A stretch of 64,000 nucleotides of DNA from Saccharothrix sp. NRRL B-16348 (GTDB lineage: Bacteria > Actinomycetota > Actinomycetes > Mycobacteriales > Pseudonocardiaceae), in NCBI RefSeq assembly GCF_001280085.1, contig NZ_LGED01000001.1, positions 186,001 to 250,000 of the forward strand, in the 5' to 3' direction. Of the stretch, positions 17,038 through 25,144 are shown piece after piece. Within the stretch, counting starts at the first letter, position 1. Every line of letters starts with the position of its first letter. Under the pieces are notes generated by a model that saw only the letters and a list, made by a program, of their open reading frames with translations, was not told where the DNA came from and ran no database searches. The position numbers were made by a program, and so were the translations under genes.

Positions 17038-18306
17038 CTATCGCTCCACGATCGCCGTAACACCCTGGCCACCCGCCGCGCAGATCGAGATCAGCGCGCG
17101 ACCCGAGCCGCGCTCGGCCAGGAGCTTCGCCGCCGTGGCCACGATCCGCGCGCCGGTGGCGGCGAACGGGTGCCCGGCGGCCAGCGACGAGCCGGCGACG
17201 TTGAGCTTCGACCGGTCGATCGGGCCGAGCGGCGCGTCCAGCCCGAGCCTGCCCTTGGCGAAGTCCGCGTCCTCCCACGCCTTCAACGTCGCCAGCACCT
17301 GCGACGCGAACGCCTCGTGGATCTCGTAGAAGTCGAAGTCCGGCAACGCCAGCCCGGCCCTCGCCAGCATCCGCGGCACCGCGTACGCGGGCGCCATCAG
17401 CAGGCCCTCGCCGCCGTGCACGTAGTCGACCGCCGCCGTCTCGGTGAACGTCAGGTAGGCCTGCACGGGCAGGTTCCGCGCCGCCGCCCACTCCTCCGAC
17501 GCCAGCAGCACGGTCGACGCGCCGTCGCTGAGCGGCGTGGAGTTGCCCGCCGTCATGGTCGCGCCCTCACCGCGGCCGAACACCGGCTTGAGCTTCGCCA
17601 GCTTCTCCGCCGACGAGTCCGGCCGCAGGTTCTGGTCCCTGGTCAGGCCCAGGTACGGCGTGACCAGGTCGTCGAAGAACCCGCGGTCGTACGCGGCGGC
17701 GAGGTTGCGGTGGCTGGCGGCGGCCAGCTCGTCCTGGTCCTCGCGCGCGATGCCCCACTCGCGCGCGGTGATCGCGGCGTGCTCGCCCATCGACAGGCCG
17801 GTGCGCGGCTCGCCGTTGCGCGGCACGTCCGGCACCACGTGCTTGGGCCGCAGCTTCAGCGCCGCCTTGAGCTTCGCGCCCGCGCTCCGGGCCCGGTTGA
17901 ACTCCAGCAGCACGCCGCGCAGGTCCTCGTTCACGCCGATCGGCGCGTCGCTGGTGGTGTCGACGCCGCCGGCCACGCCGACCTCGATCTGCCCGAGCGC
18001 GACCTTGTTCGCGACCGCGATCACGGCCTGCAAGCCGGTGCCGCACGCCTGCTGCACGTCGTAGCCGGGCGTCTCGGCGGACAGCCTGCTGCCCAGCACG
18101 GCCTCGCGCACCAGGTTGAAGTCGCGGCTGTGCTTGAGCACCGCGCCCGCGACCACCTCGCCGAGCCGTTCGCCCTGCAGGCCGAACCGGCTGACCAGGC
18201 CGTCCAGGGTGGCGGTGAGCATGTCCTGGTTCGACGCGGTGGCGTAGGGGCCGTTCGACCGGGCGAACGGGATGCGGTTGCCGCCGAGGATCGCTACTCG
18301 GGCCAT
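17038..18306 (-). CDS. fadA2: Acetyl-CoA C-acyltransferase (thiolase), FadA2 type
   Basis: This is the thiolase of the fatty-acid beta-oxidation cluster, cleaving 3-ketoacyl-CoA. It has 422 residues from the ATG at 18306, chosen because GGAGG lies 5 bases upstream. The nucleophile Cys is in QQACGTGLQAV (residue 88), the active-site His in AGHPFAATGARI, and the second Cys in ISICAAGGQGVTAI. The gene is divergent from fabG4-htdX, matching the fadA2/fabG4/htdX arrangement I know from mycobacteria. The shared 128-base promoter region carries the paired operator at 18390. Confidence 0.93.
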   Translation of the reverse strand: MARVAILGGNRIPFARSNGPYATASNQDMLTATLDGLVSRFGLQGERLGEVVAGAVLKHSRDFNLVREAVLGSRLSAETPGYDVQQACGTGLQAVIAVANKVALGQIEVGVAGGVDTTSDAPIGVNEDLRGVLLEFNRARSAGAKLKAALKLRPKHVVPDVPRNGEPRTGLSMGEHAAITAREWGIAREDQDELAAASHRNLAAAYDRGFFDDLVTPYLGLTRDQNLRPDSSAEKLAKLKPVFGRGEGATMTAGNSTPLSDGASTVLLASEEWAAARNLPVQAYLTFTETAAVDYVHGGEGLLMAPAYAVPRMLARAGLALPDFDFYEIHEAFASQVLATLKAWEDADFAKGRLGLDAPLGPIDRSKLNVAGSSLAAGHPFAATGARIVATAAKLLAERGSGRALISICAAGGQGVTAIVER

Positions 18307-18389
18307 GTCGACCTCCAGGTGGTGGACGGGCACCCGGGACAGGTGCCCGTCGGGCGGGTAGCCGGTGGGCGGGACGAGGCAATGTTACC

Positions 18390-18417
18390 TACTCATCAGT
18401 AGACTTACTAGCGAGTA
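18390..18417. promoter_or_regulatory. Paired TACY-N4-RGTA operator between fadA2 and fabG4
   Basis: TACTCATCAGTA (18390-18401) and TACTAGCGAGTA (18406-18417) start 16 bases apart. The same pair with the same 16-base step occurs at 25100-25127. The pair lies 17 bases before the fabG4 start and 84 before the fadA2 start, so one bound repressor could silence both directions. Confidence 0.75.
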
Positions 18418-18434
18418 GGGAGTGTGATGTCCGC

Positions 18435-19760
18435 ATGGATCGTTACCAGTCGTTCGCCAGGTCCGGCCTCGGGCGGTTCGTCGTCGGCAAGCTCGGTCTG
18501 CCCAACCCTCACCCGTTGCGCCGCCACTCGCCCGACGAGCCACCGCTGAACGGGCCCGTGCTGATCGGTGGCGGCGGGCGGCTGGTTGACGCCGTCAGCG
18601 CGGTCGTGAAGTCCATGGGCCTCGACCTGGCGTCCGGCCACGACGGCGCCGCGCGCGACGAGCGGTACGGCGCGCTGGTGTTCGACGCGTCCGGCATCGA
18701 CTCGGTCGAGCGGCTGCGCGAGCTGCACGAGTTCTTCCAGCCGGTGATCCGGTCCCTCGGGCCGTGCGGCCGGGTGGTCGTCTTCGGCACGCCGCCCGAG
18801 CAGGCCGAGTCGCAGATCGCGCAGCGCGCGCTGGAAGGTTTCACGCGCAGCGTCGGCAAGGAGCTCAAGCGCGGCGGCACGGCCCAGCTGGTGTACGTCG
18901 AACCTGGCGGCGAGGGCGCGATCGAGTCGACCGTGCGGTTCCTGCTGTCGGGACGGTCGGCGTACGTGTCCGGGCAGGTGGTGCGGATCGGGTCGGCCGA
19001 CGTCGAGGCGCCCGCGGATTGGGACCGGCCGTTGGCCGGGAAGGTCGCGCTGGTCACGGGCGCGGCACGCGGCATCGGCGCGGCGATCGCCGAGGTGCTG
19101 GGGCGTGACGGCGCGACCGCGGTGTGCCTGGACGTGCCGGCGCAGGGCGACGAGCTGTCCGCGGTGGCCAACCGGGTCGGCGGCACCGCGCTGCAGCTCG
19201 ACATCACCGCGCCGGACGCGCCCGCGCGGATCGTCGAGCACCTCGTCCAGCGGCACGGCGGCGTGGACGTCGTCGTGCACAACGCGGGCATCACGCGTGA
19301 CCGCACGCTCGGGCGGATGGACGCGGGCCGGTGGGACGCGGTGGTCGCGGTGAACCTGGCGTCGCAGGAACGGGTCAACGAGGCGCTGCTCGCCGCCGAC
19401 GCGCTGCGGCCGAACGGGCGGGTCGTCGGCGTGTCGTCCATCGCGGGCATCGCCGGGAACGTCGGCCAGACCAACTACGCCACCACCAAGGCGGGCGTGA
19501 TCGGCATGGTCGACTCGCTGTCGCGGCGGGTCGCGGGCCGGGCCACGGTGAACGCGGTCGCGCCCGGCTTCATCGAGACGAAGATGACGGCCGCGGTGCC
19601 GCTGGTCATCCGCGAGGCGGGCCGGCGGATGAACAGCCTGGCGCAGGGCGGCCTGCCGGTGGACGTCGCCGAGGCGATCGCGTGGTTCGCGCACCCGGCG
19701 TCGGCCGGCGTGAACGGCAACGTCGTGCGCGTGTGCGGGCAGAGCCTGCTGGGGGCGTGA
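18435..19760 (+). CDS. fabG4: 3-oxoacyl reductase, high-molecular-weight FabG4 type
   Basis: This is an NAD(P)-dependent 3-oxoacyl-CoA/ACP reductase. It has 441 residues against about 250 for ordinary FabG, because an N-terminal flavodoxin-like half (1-200) precedes the SDR half. In the SDR half the cofactor motif is TGAARGIG at 208-215, NAG at 283-285, and the catalytic set is Ser334/335, Tyr348 and Lys352 in QTNYATTKAG. The start is the ATG at 18435, close behind the operator. The stop overlaps the htdX start by one base (ATGA type), so translation is coupled. With fadA2 and htdX it forms a beta-oxidation or reverse-oxidation module. Confidence 0.93.
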   Translation: MDRYQSFARSGLGRFVVGKLGLPNPHPLRRHSPDEPPLNGPVLIGGGGRLVDAVSAVVKSMGLDLASGHDGAARDERYGALVFDASGIDSVERLRELHEFFQPVIRSLGPCGRVVVFGTPPEQAESQIAQRALEGFTRSVGKELKRGGTAQLVYVEPGGEGAIESTVRFLLSGRSAYVSGQVVRIGSADVEAPADWDRPLAGKVALVTGAARGIGAAIAEVLGRDGATAVCLDVPAQGDELSAVANRVGGTALQLDITAPDAPARIVEHLVQRHGGVDVVVHNAGITRDRTLGRMDAGRWDAVVAVNLASQERVNEALLAADALRPNGRVVGVSSIAGIAGNVGQTNYATTKAGVIGMVDSLSRRVAGRATVNAVAPGFIETKMTAAVPLVIREAGRRMNSLAQGGLPVDVAEAIAWFAHPASAGVNGNVVRVCGQSLLGA

Positions 19761-20560
19761 TGGCGAACCTGACCCTGCTCTACGCCAAGGCCGCGCTGAC
19801 CGGGTTCACCCGGCGCGGCACCGCGCTGCCGCAGTCCTCTTCGGACGCCGAGGTGACCGTCGACCCCGAGCACTTGGCCCGGTACAACAAGGTGTGCGGC
19901 TTCGGCGTGCGCGACGAGCTGCCGATCACGTACCCGCACGTGCTCGGGTTCGCGTCGCAGATCCGGCTGATGACCGGGCCCGGCTTCCCGTTCCCGCTGC
20001 CCGGCCTGGTGCACGTGGCCAACCGGATCCGGCAGCACCGGCCGTTGCGGGTGTCCGAGCCGCTGTCGCTGCACGTGGCGTTGGCGGACCTGCGGCCGCA
20101 CGAGCGCGGGCGGCAGTTCGACGTGGTGACCACGGTGTCGGTGGACGGCGAAGAGGTGTGGGCCGACGTGTCGACTTACCTGCGACGGGAGGGTGGTGCC
20201 TCGAAGGAGCAGGCGCCGCGAGCCGAACCGCCCGCTCCCACGGCCCGGTGGCGGCTACCACGCGACCTCGGCCGGCGGTACGCGGACGCGTCGGGCGACC
20301 GCAACCCGATCCACCTGCACCCGTTGGCCGCCAAGGCGTTCGGCTTCCCCCGGGCCATCGCGCACGGCATGTGGTCGAAGGCGCGCTGCGTGGCCGCGTT
20401 CGAAGGACGGCTGCCCGACGCGTACGAGGTCGACGTGCGGTTCAAGGCGCCGATCCTGCTGCCGGGCGAGGTCGGCTTCTCGTCCGCGCCCACCGGTGAC
20501 GGGTGGCGGTTCGCGCTGTGGTCGAGCCGGCCGCACCTGGAGGGCGTGATCAGCGGCTGA
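19760..20560 (+). CDS. htdX: MaoC-like (R)-specific enoyl/3-hydroxyacyl dehydratase, HtdX type
   Basis: This 266-residue double hot-dog protein would interconvert enoyl- and (R)-3-hydroxyacyl thioesters. The C-terminal hot-dog has the hydratase motif ASGDRNPIHLHPLAAKAFG, with Asp180 and His185 as the catalytic pair, followed by IAHGMW. The N-terminal half (1-140) is a degenerate hot-dog without those residues, as usual in this class. The ATG overlaps the fabG4 stop. The 3' end overlaps the converging marR-family gene by 11 bases (20550-20560). Confidence 0.92.
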   Translation: MANLTLLYAKAALTGFTRRGTALPQSSSDAEVTVDPEHLARYNKVCGFGVRDELPITYPHVLGFASQIRLMTGPGFPFPLPGLVHVANRIRQHRPLRVSEPLSLHVALADLRPHERGRQFDVVTTVSVDGEEVWADVSTYLRREGGASKEQAPRAEPPAPTARWRLPRDLGRRYADASGDRNPIHLHPLAAKAFGFPRAIAHGMWSKARCVAAFEGRLPDAYEVDVRFKAPILLPGEVGFSSAPTGDGWRFALWSSRPHLEGVISG

Positions 20561-20981
20561 CGTTGGCGGCCAACGTGCGCAGGAGGGCGCGCAGCCGTGC
20601 GGTGTCCTCCTCGCCCAGGTTCATCGCGTCGCCCATCGCGGGCGGCACGTCCTTGGCGCGTTCACGCAGCTCGTCGCCCGCCTCGGTGAGCACCAGCCGG
20701 ACCGAGCGCTCGTCGTCGGGTCGGCGTTCGCGGCGGATCAGGCCCGCCGCCTCCAGCCGCTTGAGCAGCGGGGAGAGCGTGCCGTAGTCGAGCTGGAGCG
20801 CGGCGGCGACGTCCTTGACCGGGACCGGGCCGCGTTCCCACAGCACCAGCAGCACCAGGTACTGCGGGTAGGTCAGGCCGAGGTCGTCCAGCAGCGGCCG
20901 GTACCGCGCGGTGACGGCCCGCGAAGCCGCGTAGAGCGCGAAGCAGAGCTGGTCGTCCAGCTCCAGGCTGAAGTCCCGCAT
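20550..20981 (-). CDS. MarR-family regulator, OhrR-like
   Basis: This 143-residue protein starts at the ATG at 20981 (GGAGGG upstream). The N-terminus LDDQLCFALYAASRAVTARYR is nearly the OhrR signature; Cys13 is in the position of the peroxide-sensing Cys of OhrR. The winged helix spans PVPVKDVAAALQLDYGTLSP and LIRRERRPDDERSVRLVLT. No second Cys is present, so it would be a one-Cys type. OhrR normally sits beside ohr (organic hydroperoxide reductase); here the divergent neighbour is an esterase, so the inducer may differ. The likely operator is at 21036. Confidence 0.88.
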   Translation of the reverse strand: MRDFSLELDDQLCFALYAASRAVTARYRPLLDDLGLTYPQYLVLLVLWERGPVPVKDVAAALQLDYGTLSPLLKRLEAAGLIRRERRPDDERSVRLVLTEAGDELRERAKDVPPAMGDAMNLGEEDTARLRALLRTLAANVSR

Positions 20982-21035
20982 GTCCGTCGTCCCTCCACTT
21001 GTGATCGAGACCACGATACACCTGCACCCATTTAG

Positions 21036-21047
21036 ATTGTGCACAAT
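21036..21047. promoter_or_regulatory. ATTGTGCACAAT operator between marR and esterase
   Basis: This is a perfect 12-bp palindrome embedded in TTAGATTGTGCACAATGTAA. It sits 55 bases before the regulator start and 61 before the esterase start. OhrR operators are AT-rich inverted repeats containing ATTGT/ACAAT, so binding by the adjacent regulator is expected. Confidence 0.65.
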
Positions 21048-21107
21048 GTAATCGCGGGCTATGTTTCGTGCTGTCAGGTTCGACCGCACGACACCGAGGA
21101 GCCCGAG

Positions 21108-22034
21108 ATGACCGTCCTGGAACCGGCCGCCGCCGAGTTCGCCGCCGCGACCGCCACCCCGCCGTACCTGTTCGACCTCGGCCCGGTCGAGGGCAGGCAG
21201 GCGGTGGACGGCGTGCAGGCGGGCGACGTGTTCAAGCCCGAGGTCGACGAGGAGTGGGTGACCGTCGGCGAGGTGCCCGTCCGGATCGTCCGGCCCGCGG
21301 GCGCGACCGGCACGCTGCCCGTCGTGCTCTACGTCCACGGCGCGGGCTGGGTGTTCGGCAACGCGAAGACGCACGACCGGCTGGTGCGCGAGCTGGCCGT
21401 CGGCGCGGGCGCGGCCGTGGTGTTCCCCGACTACAGCCTCTCGCCCGAGGCGCGGTACCCCGTGGCGCTGGAGGAGAGCTACGCCGTGGCGCGGTGGATC
21501 GTCGCCGAGGGCGCCGCGCGCGGGCTCGACGCGTCGCGCCTGGCCGTGGCGGGCGACTCGGTCGGCGGGAACATGTCGGCGGCGCTGACGCTGCTGGCCA
21601 AGGAGCGCGGCGACGTGGCGTTCACGCAGCAGGTGCTGTTCTACCCGGTGACGGACGCGTCGTTCGACACGGCGTCGTACCACGAGTTCGCCGAGGGCTA
21701 CTTCCTGCGGCGGGACGCGATGCAGTGGTTCTGGGACCAGTACACGACGTCCGAGGCGCAGCGCGCGGAGATCACCGCGTCACCGCTGCGGGCGACGGTG
21801 GAGCAGCTCACCGGCCTGCCGCCGGCGTTGGTGATCACCGCCGAGGCCGACGTGCTGCGCGACGAGGGCGAGGCGTACGCGAACAAGCTGCGCGAGGCGG
21901 GCGTGCCGGTGACCGCGGTGCGCTACCAGGGCGTGATCCACGACTTCGTGATGCTCAACGCGCTGCGCGAGACCCACGCCGCCGAAGCCGCGATCAGCCA
22001 GGCGGTGGCCGTGCTCAAGGCCGCGTTGGCCTAG
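21108..22034 (+). CDS. Alpha/beta hydrolase, HSL-type esterase
   Basis: This 308-residue hydrolase has an oxyanion motif HGAGW at 77-81 (HGGGW in the family), a nucleophile elbow GDSVGGN with Ser151, an acid in ITAEADVLRDEG and a His in YQGVIHDFVMLNA. This is the hormone-sensitive-lipase (type IV) esterase layout. The start is the ATG at 21108 after GAGGAGCCCGAG; the frame is open upstream to 21039, but that part lies over the operator. It is divergent from the MarR regulator that probably controls it. The substrate is unknown. Confidence 0.9.
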   Translation: MTVLEPAAAEFAAATATPPYLFDLGPVEGRQAVDGVQAGDVFKPEVDEEWVTVGEVPVRIVRPAGATGTLPVVLYVHGAGWVFGNAKTHDRLVRELAVGAGAAVVFPDYSLSPEARYPVALEESYAVARWIVAEGAARGLDASRLAVAGDSVGGNMSAALTLLAKERGDVAFTQQVLFYPVTDASFDTASYHEFAEGYFLRRDAMQWFWDQYTTSEAQRAEITASPLRATVEQLTGLPPALVITAEADVLRDEGEAYANKLREAGVPVTAVRYQGVIHDFVMLNALRETHAAEAAISQAVAVLKAALA

Positions 22035-22041
22035 CGCCCAC

Positions 22042-22077
22042 CCTCGAAGCCGGCGTGCGGGCACACCGGCTTCGAGG
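22042..22077. terminator. Bidirectional hairpin terminator
   Basis: CCTCGAAGCCGG (22042-22053) pairs perfectly with CCGGCTTCGAGG (22066-22077) across a 12-base loop. It separates the converging esterase and ABC permease genes. Confidence 0.87.
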
Positions 22078-22088
22078 ACCGGACCCGG

Positions 22089-22958
22089 TCAGTGGAGGCG
22101 GCGCACGGCCCAGGCGCCGAGGCCGAGCACCGCCGCGGCGGCCACGACGAAGATGCCCGCCTCGACGAACTGGAACGCCCAGAACCGCTCCGCCGGGTGG
22201 AAGTCGGCGAACTGGCCGGTGATGCCCTGCTCGGCCATGCACTCCTGGTACGACCTCACCCCGCAGCCGCTGCCGGAGAACTCCACCGCACGGCCCTGCG
22301 CGTCCAGGTAGCCGACCTCCACGCGCCACGAGCCCGACTCCGTCGCGGCCGACGCCGTGTGCTCCGGCGTCGCGTACCGCGGGCGGGCCCCGTTCGACAC
22401 CACGATCAGCAGGGCCAGGTAGCCGCCGATGGTGATCGCCATGGCGCCCAACGTGCTGCGCACCAGGAGCCCTGCGGTCGCGCCGATCGCGAAGGCGAGC
22501 GCGGTGTAGGCGCCCAGCACGACGCCCTGGCTCTCGAACATCGGCGTCTGGAGCCGACTCGACATGACGATGTGCAACGGGCCGAGCGCCTGCGCGTTGA
22601 GCAGGCCGAGCAGGGTCATCGCGGCGGTCACCGGGAGTCCTGCGACGAGCGCCTTCGTCGCCCACCACCGGGTCCGGCCGACCGACTGGGTCAGCCCGAA
22701 GACGTGCGTGCCCTGCTCCAGCTCCCGCGCGAACACCGGCGCGCCGGCGAACATGCCCAGCAGCAGCGGGAGGGCGAGCAGCAGCATCGGCAGGTAGCCG
22801 ACGAGGTCGCCGTACCGCTCGCTGAGCACGTTCGGGTCCGCCGGCAGCACGGACGACACGTCGACCCACAGCGCCGCCATGCCGGCCGCCACGACCGCGA
22901 CCAGCGCCAACGAGATCAGGGTCAGCAACCGCTGCTGCCGCCACGCCACCCACGTCAT
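22089..22958 (-). CDS. ABC-2 type transporter permease
   Basis: This 289-residue membrane protein has about six hydrophobic helices, from LTLISLALVAVVAAGMAALW at the N-terminus to FVVAAAAVLGLGAWAV at the C-terminus. A long external loop near residues 190-260 contains two Cys (GSGCGVRSYQECMAEQG) that could pair. It is the membrane half of an exporter with the ATPase encoded just upstream; the genes overlap by 4 bases. The exported substrate is unknown. Confidence 0.87.
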   Translation of the reverse strand: MTWVAWRQQRLLTLISLALVAVVAAGMAALWVDVSSVLPADPNVLSERYGDLVGYLPMLLLALPLLLGMFAGAPVFARELEQGTHVFGLTQSVGRTRWWATKALVAGLPVTAAMTLLGLLNAQALGPLHIVMSSRLQTPMFESQGVVLGAYTALAFAIGATAGLLVRSTLGAMAITIGGYLALLIVVSNGARPRYATPEHTASAATESGSWRVEVGYLDAQGRAVEFSGSGCGVRSYQECMAEQGITGQFADFHPAERFWAFQFVEAGIFVVAAAAVLGLGAWAVRRLH

Positions 22959-23797
22959 GCCGCCACCCGCCGCTCCGCCGCCGCGCGACCCGCCCGCAGG
23001 TAGCCGAGCGTCAACTCCTCCAGGGTGGGTTCGACCACCTCCACGTCCGGCGGGTCGGCCAGGCCGCGCACCAGCACGGTCGACTGGCGCCCGGTGTCGC
23101 GCCGCTCCACCACCACGTCCGGCGGCACGTCCAGCGAGCGCGGCCCGATCAGCAACCGGTGCTCCGCCAGCAGGTCCTCCACGTCACCGGCCAACCGCAC
23201 CCGCCCCTCCGAGAGCAGCAGCAGGTGGTCGCAGATCCCGTCCAGGTCGGCGATGACGTGCGAGGACAGCACGACCGTCATCCCCGCTTCGGCGACCTCG
23301 CCCAGCAGCGCACCCATGACCTCCTCGCGCGCCAGGGGGTCCAGGTCCGCCAGCGGCTCGTCCAGCAGCAGGACCTCCGGCCTGCGGCCCAGCGCGACGG
23401 CCAGCGCGACCCGCGTCCGCTGCCCGCCGGACAGCGTCCGGACCTTCGCCGTCAGCGGCACCCGCGCCTCGTCGACCAGCCGGCGCGCGTGGTCGTCGTC
23501 CCAGTCCGGGTTCAGCGTGCGGCCCGCGTGCAGCATCTCCGCCACGGTGAACCCCTGGTACAGCGGTTTGCCCTGCGCCAGGAACCCCGGCCGGCCCAGC
23601 ACCTCGACCTCGCCCTCGGTCTGGCGCAGCAGCCCGGTCGCCAGCGACATCAGCGTCGACTTGCCGGCGCCGTTCGGCCCGACCAACGCCGCGATCCGCC
23701 CCGCCGGCAGCGTGAACGTGCAGTCCTTCAGCGCCCAGCCCCGCCGGTAGCGCTTGCCCAACCCGGCCGCGGCGAGCGCGGCCGACCCCTCGTCCAT
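22955..23797 (-). CDS. ABC transporter ATP-binding protein
   Basis: This 280-residue ATPase has Walker A GPNGAGKS at 40-47, the signature LSGGQRTRVALAVALG, and Walker B VLLLDEPLADLDP followed by the H-loop VVLSSHVIADLD. It pairs with the permease downstream and is preceded by the GntR repressor at a 10-base gap, forming a three-gene ytr-like operon (regulator, ATPase, permease). Confidence 0.93.
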   Translation of the reverse strand: MDEGSAALAAAGLGKRYRRGWALKDCTFTLPAGRIAALVGPNGAGKSTLMSLATGLLRQTEGEVEVLGRPGFLAQGKPLYQGFTVAEMLHAGRTLNPDWDDDHARRLVDEARVPLTAKVRTLSGGQRTRVALAVALGRRPEVLLLDEPLADLDPLAREEVMGALLGEVAEAGMTVVLSSHVIADLDGICDHLLLLSEGRVRLAGDVEDLLAEHRLLIGPRSLDVPPDVVVERRDTGRQSTVLVRGLADPPDVEVVEPTLEELTLGYLRAGRAAAERRVAA

Positions 23798-23807
23798 GGT
23801 GACTTCC

Positions 23808-24191
23808 TCACGTCCGGTAGTGCTCGTCCAGCACGGCTTTCACCAGTGCTTCCACGTCTTCGCGCTCCAGCCCGGCCGCCTCGGCCCCCGCCAGCCACGC
23901 GGCCAGCCCGTCGCGCAGGGGCCCGTCGTCGCCGGTACCCGCCCTGCCCAGCGTCCGGACCACGAACGTCCCCAGCCCCCGCCTGCCTTCGACGAGTCCC
24001 TCCCGTTCGAGCTCCCGGTACGCCTTGAGCACCGTGTTGGGGTTCATGGCGGTCGCCGTCATGACCTCCTTGGCCGTCGGCAGCCGATCTCCGGGCCGGA
24101 GCAGCCCCAGCCGCAGCGCCTGCTTCGTCTGGTTCACCAGCTGCAGGTAGGCGGCGACCCCGGAACGGCGGTCGATCCGGAACTCGATCAC
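23808..24191 (-). CDS. GntR-family repressor, YtrA subgroup
   Basis: This 127-residue protein starts at the GTG at 24191 (VIEFRIDRRSGVAAYLQLV), with AAAGGG upstream; an in-frame ATG at 24206 would add MKGCW and lie inside the operator. The winged helix is LGLLRPGDRLPTAKEVM plus MNPNTVLKAYRELEREGLV, followed by a short C-terminal helix pair and no ligand domain, as in YtrA. It probably represses its own operon through the dyad at 24201 in response to membrane or cell-wall stress; this is the known role of the group and an inference here. Confidence 0.9.
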   Translation of the reverse strand: MIEFRIDRRSGVAAYLQLVNQTKQALRLGLLRPGDRLPTAKEVMTATAMNPNTVLKAYRELEREGLVEGRRGLGTFVVRTLGRAGTGDDGPLRDGLAAWLAGAEAAGLEREDVEALVKAVLDEHYRT

Positions 24192-24200
24192 CCAGCACCC

Positions 24201-24222
24201 TTTCACTACTCAATTAGTGAAA
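24201..24222. promoter_or_regulatory. YtrA-type operator
   Basis: TTTCACTA (24201-24208) and TAGTGAAA (24215-24222) are perfect 8-base arms around a 6-base centre, just upstream of the GntR start. AT-rich inverted repeats of this kind are typical for YtrA-type repressors. Confidence 0.75.
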
Positions 24223-24297
24223 GCATGATGCACGAAGGCCACGGTCGGCACAAGCGGTGGCTGACGCGCGGCGAACCCGCCGCGGGCATGACTGCAA

Positions 24298-24329
24298 CCG
24301 CACACCGTGCCCTCAGGGCCGGGGTGCGG
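24298..24329 (-). terminator. Imperfect hairpin after tetR
   Basis: CCGCACACCGTGCCC pairs with GGGCCGGGGTGCGG around a 3-base loop, with one A-G mismatch and one bulge. It lies 21 bases past the tetR stop. Nothing else is seen in 24223-24349. Confidence 0.55.
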
Positions 24330-24349
24330 GAGTGAATCACGACCCGGTG

Positions 24350-25045
24350 CTAGACGCCTTCTTTGCCCTCGGAGGCGTGCTCGGACCGGCGCGACGGCGG
24401 GTGCCACACGTCGCCCGCCACCAGGTCCCCGAAACCCATCCACACCAGGTTCATGAGCCGGGCGGCGACGACGCCCGCCGGCTCCTCGGGGTTGTCGAGC
24501 CACCAGTCGGCCAGCGACTCGCCCGCCCCGACCAGTGCGGCGGCCAGCGACTCGGCCTCCTTGTCACCCGCCCGCGGCACGTTGGTGAAGTCGGACGAGT
24601 GCACCAGCAGCGCCGCCACCAGGCTGATCGCCCGGCCGCGCATGTCGGCCAGCTCCTCGGCGAACGGACCGCCCTGCGAGGACGCCTGCCGGTGCAGGAC
24701 CTGCCAGCTCGCGCGGTTCTCGCCGACGAACCCGAAGAACGCCCGCAGACCGCTCCACAGCTGGACGTCCGGCGGCTCCTCGGCCTCGACGCCGTTCGCG
24801 ATCGCCTCCATCATCCGGGTCGCCTCACGGCGGATGCAGGTGGCGAACAGCTCCTCCTTGGAGCCGAGGTAGGCGTACAGCATCGGTTTGGAGATGCCCG
24901 CGACCTCGGAGATCTCGTCCATCGACGCGGCGTGGAAGCCCAAGCGCGAGAAGACGTCGACCGCGGCGTCCATGATCTGCCGCTCGCGCACCGCGCGTGG
25001 CAGTCTCTTGGCCCGACCCGAGCGAACCGGTTGCTCTGCGTGCAT
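24350..25045 (-). CDS. TetR-family regulator, candidate repressor of lipid-degradation genes
   Basis: This 231-residue protein has its N-terminal helix-turn-helix at about 20-65 (AAVDVFSRLGFHAASMDEIS then AGISKPMLYAYLGSKEELF). The C-terminal 165 residues are the ligand-binding helical domain, with an extended tail after residue 215. It is divergent from the SCP2/acyl-CoA dehydrogenase operon, and the paired operator at 25100 lies between them, so autoregulation is likely. An acyl-CoA ligand is inferred from the target genes. It is the only regulator next to any copy of this operator in the window. Confidence 0.88.
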   Translation of the reverse strand: MHAEQPVRSGRAKRLPRAVRERQIMDAAVDVFSRLGFHAASMDEISEVAGISKPMLYAYLGSKEELFATCIRREATRMMEAIANGVEAEEPPDVQLWSGLRAFFGFVGENRASWQVLHRQASSQGGPFAEELADMRGRAISLVAALLVHSSDFTNVPRAGDKEAESLAAALVGAGESLADWWLDNPEEPAGVVAARLMNLVWMGFGDLVAGDVWHPPSRRSEHASEGKEGV

Positions 25046-25099
25046 CGCACCCCCTGGATGGCTGGGACAAGATTACTCTGAGCCCCTTGCCGCCTTACC

Positions 25100-25127
25100 T
25101 ACTCGCCAGTAGGCTTACCTGTCAGTA
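25100..25127. promoter_or_regulatory. Paired TACY-N4-RGTA operator at tetR/SCP2 divergon
   Basis: TACTCGCCAGTA (25100-25111) and TACCTGTCAGTA (25116-25127) start 16 bases apart, the same spacing as at 18390. It ends 17 bases before the SCP2 start and begins 54 bases before the tetR start. Flanking TTACC and GGTAG extend the symmetry. Confidence 0.78.
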
Positions 25128-25144
25128 GGTAGCGGAGGTGCCAC

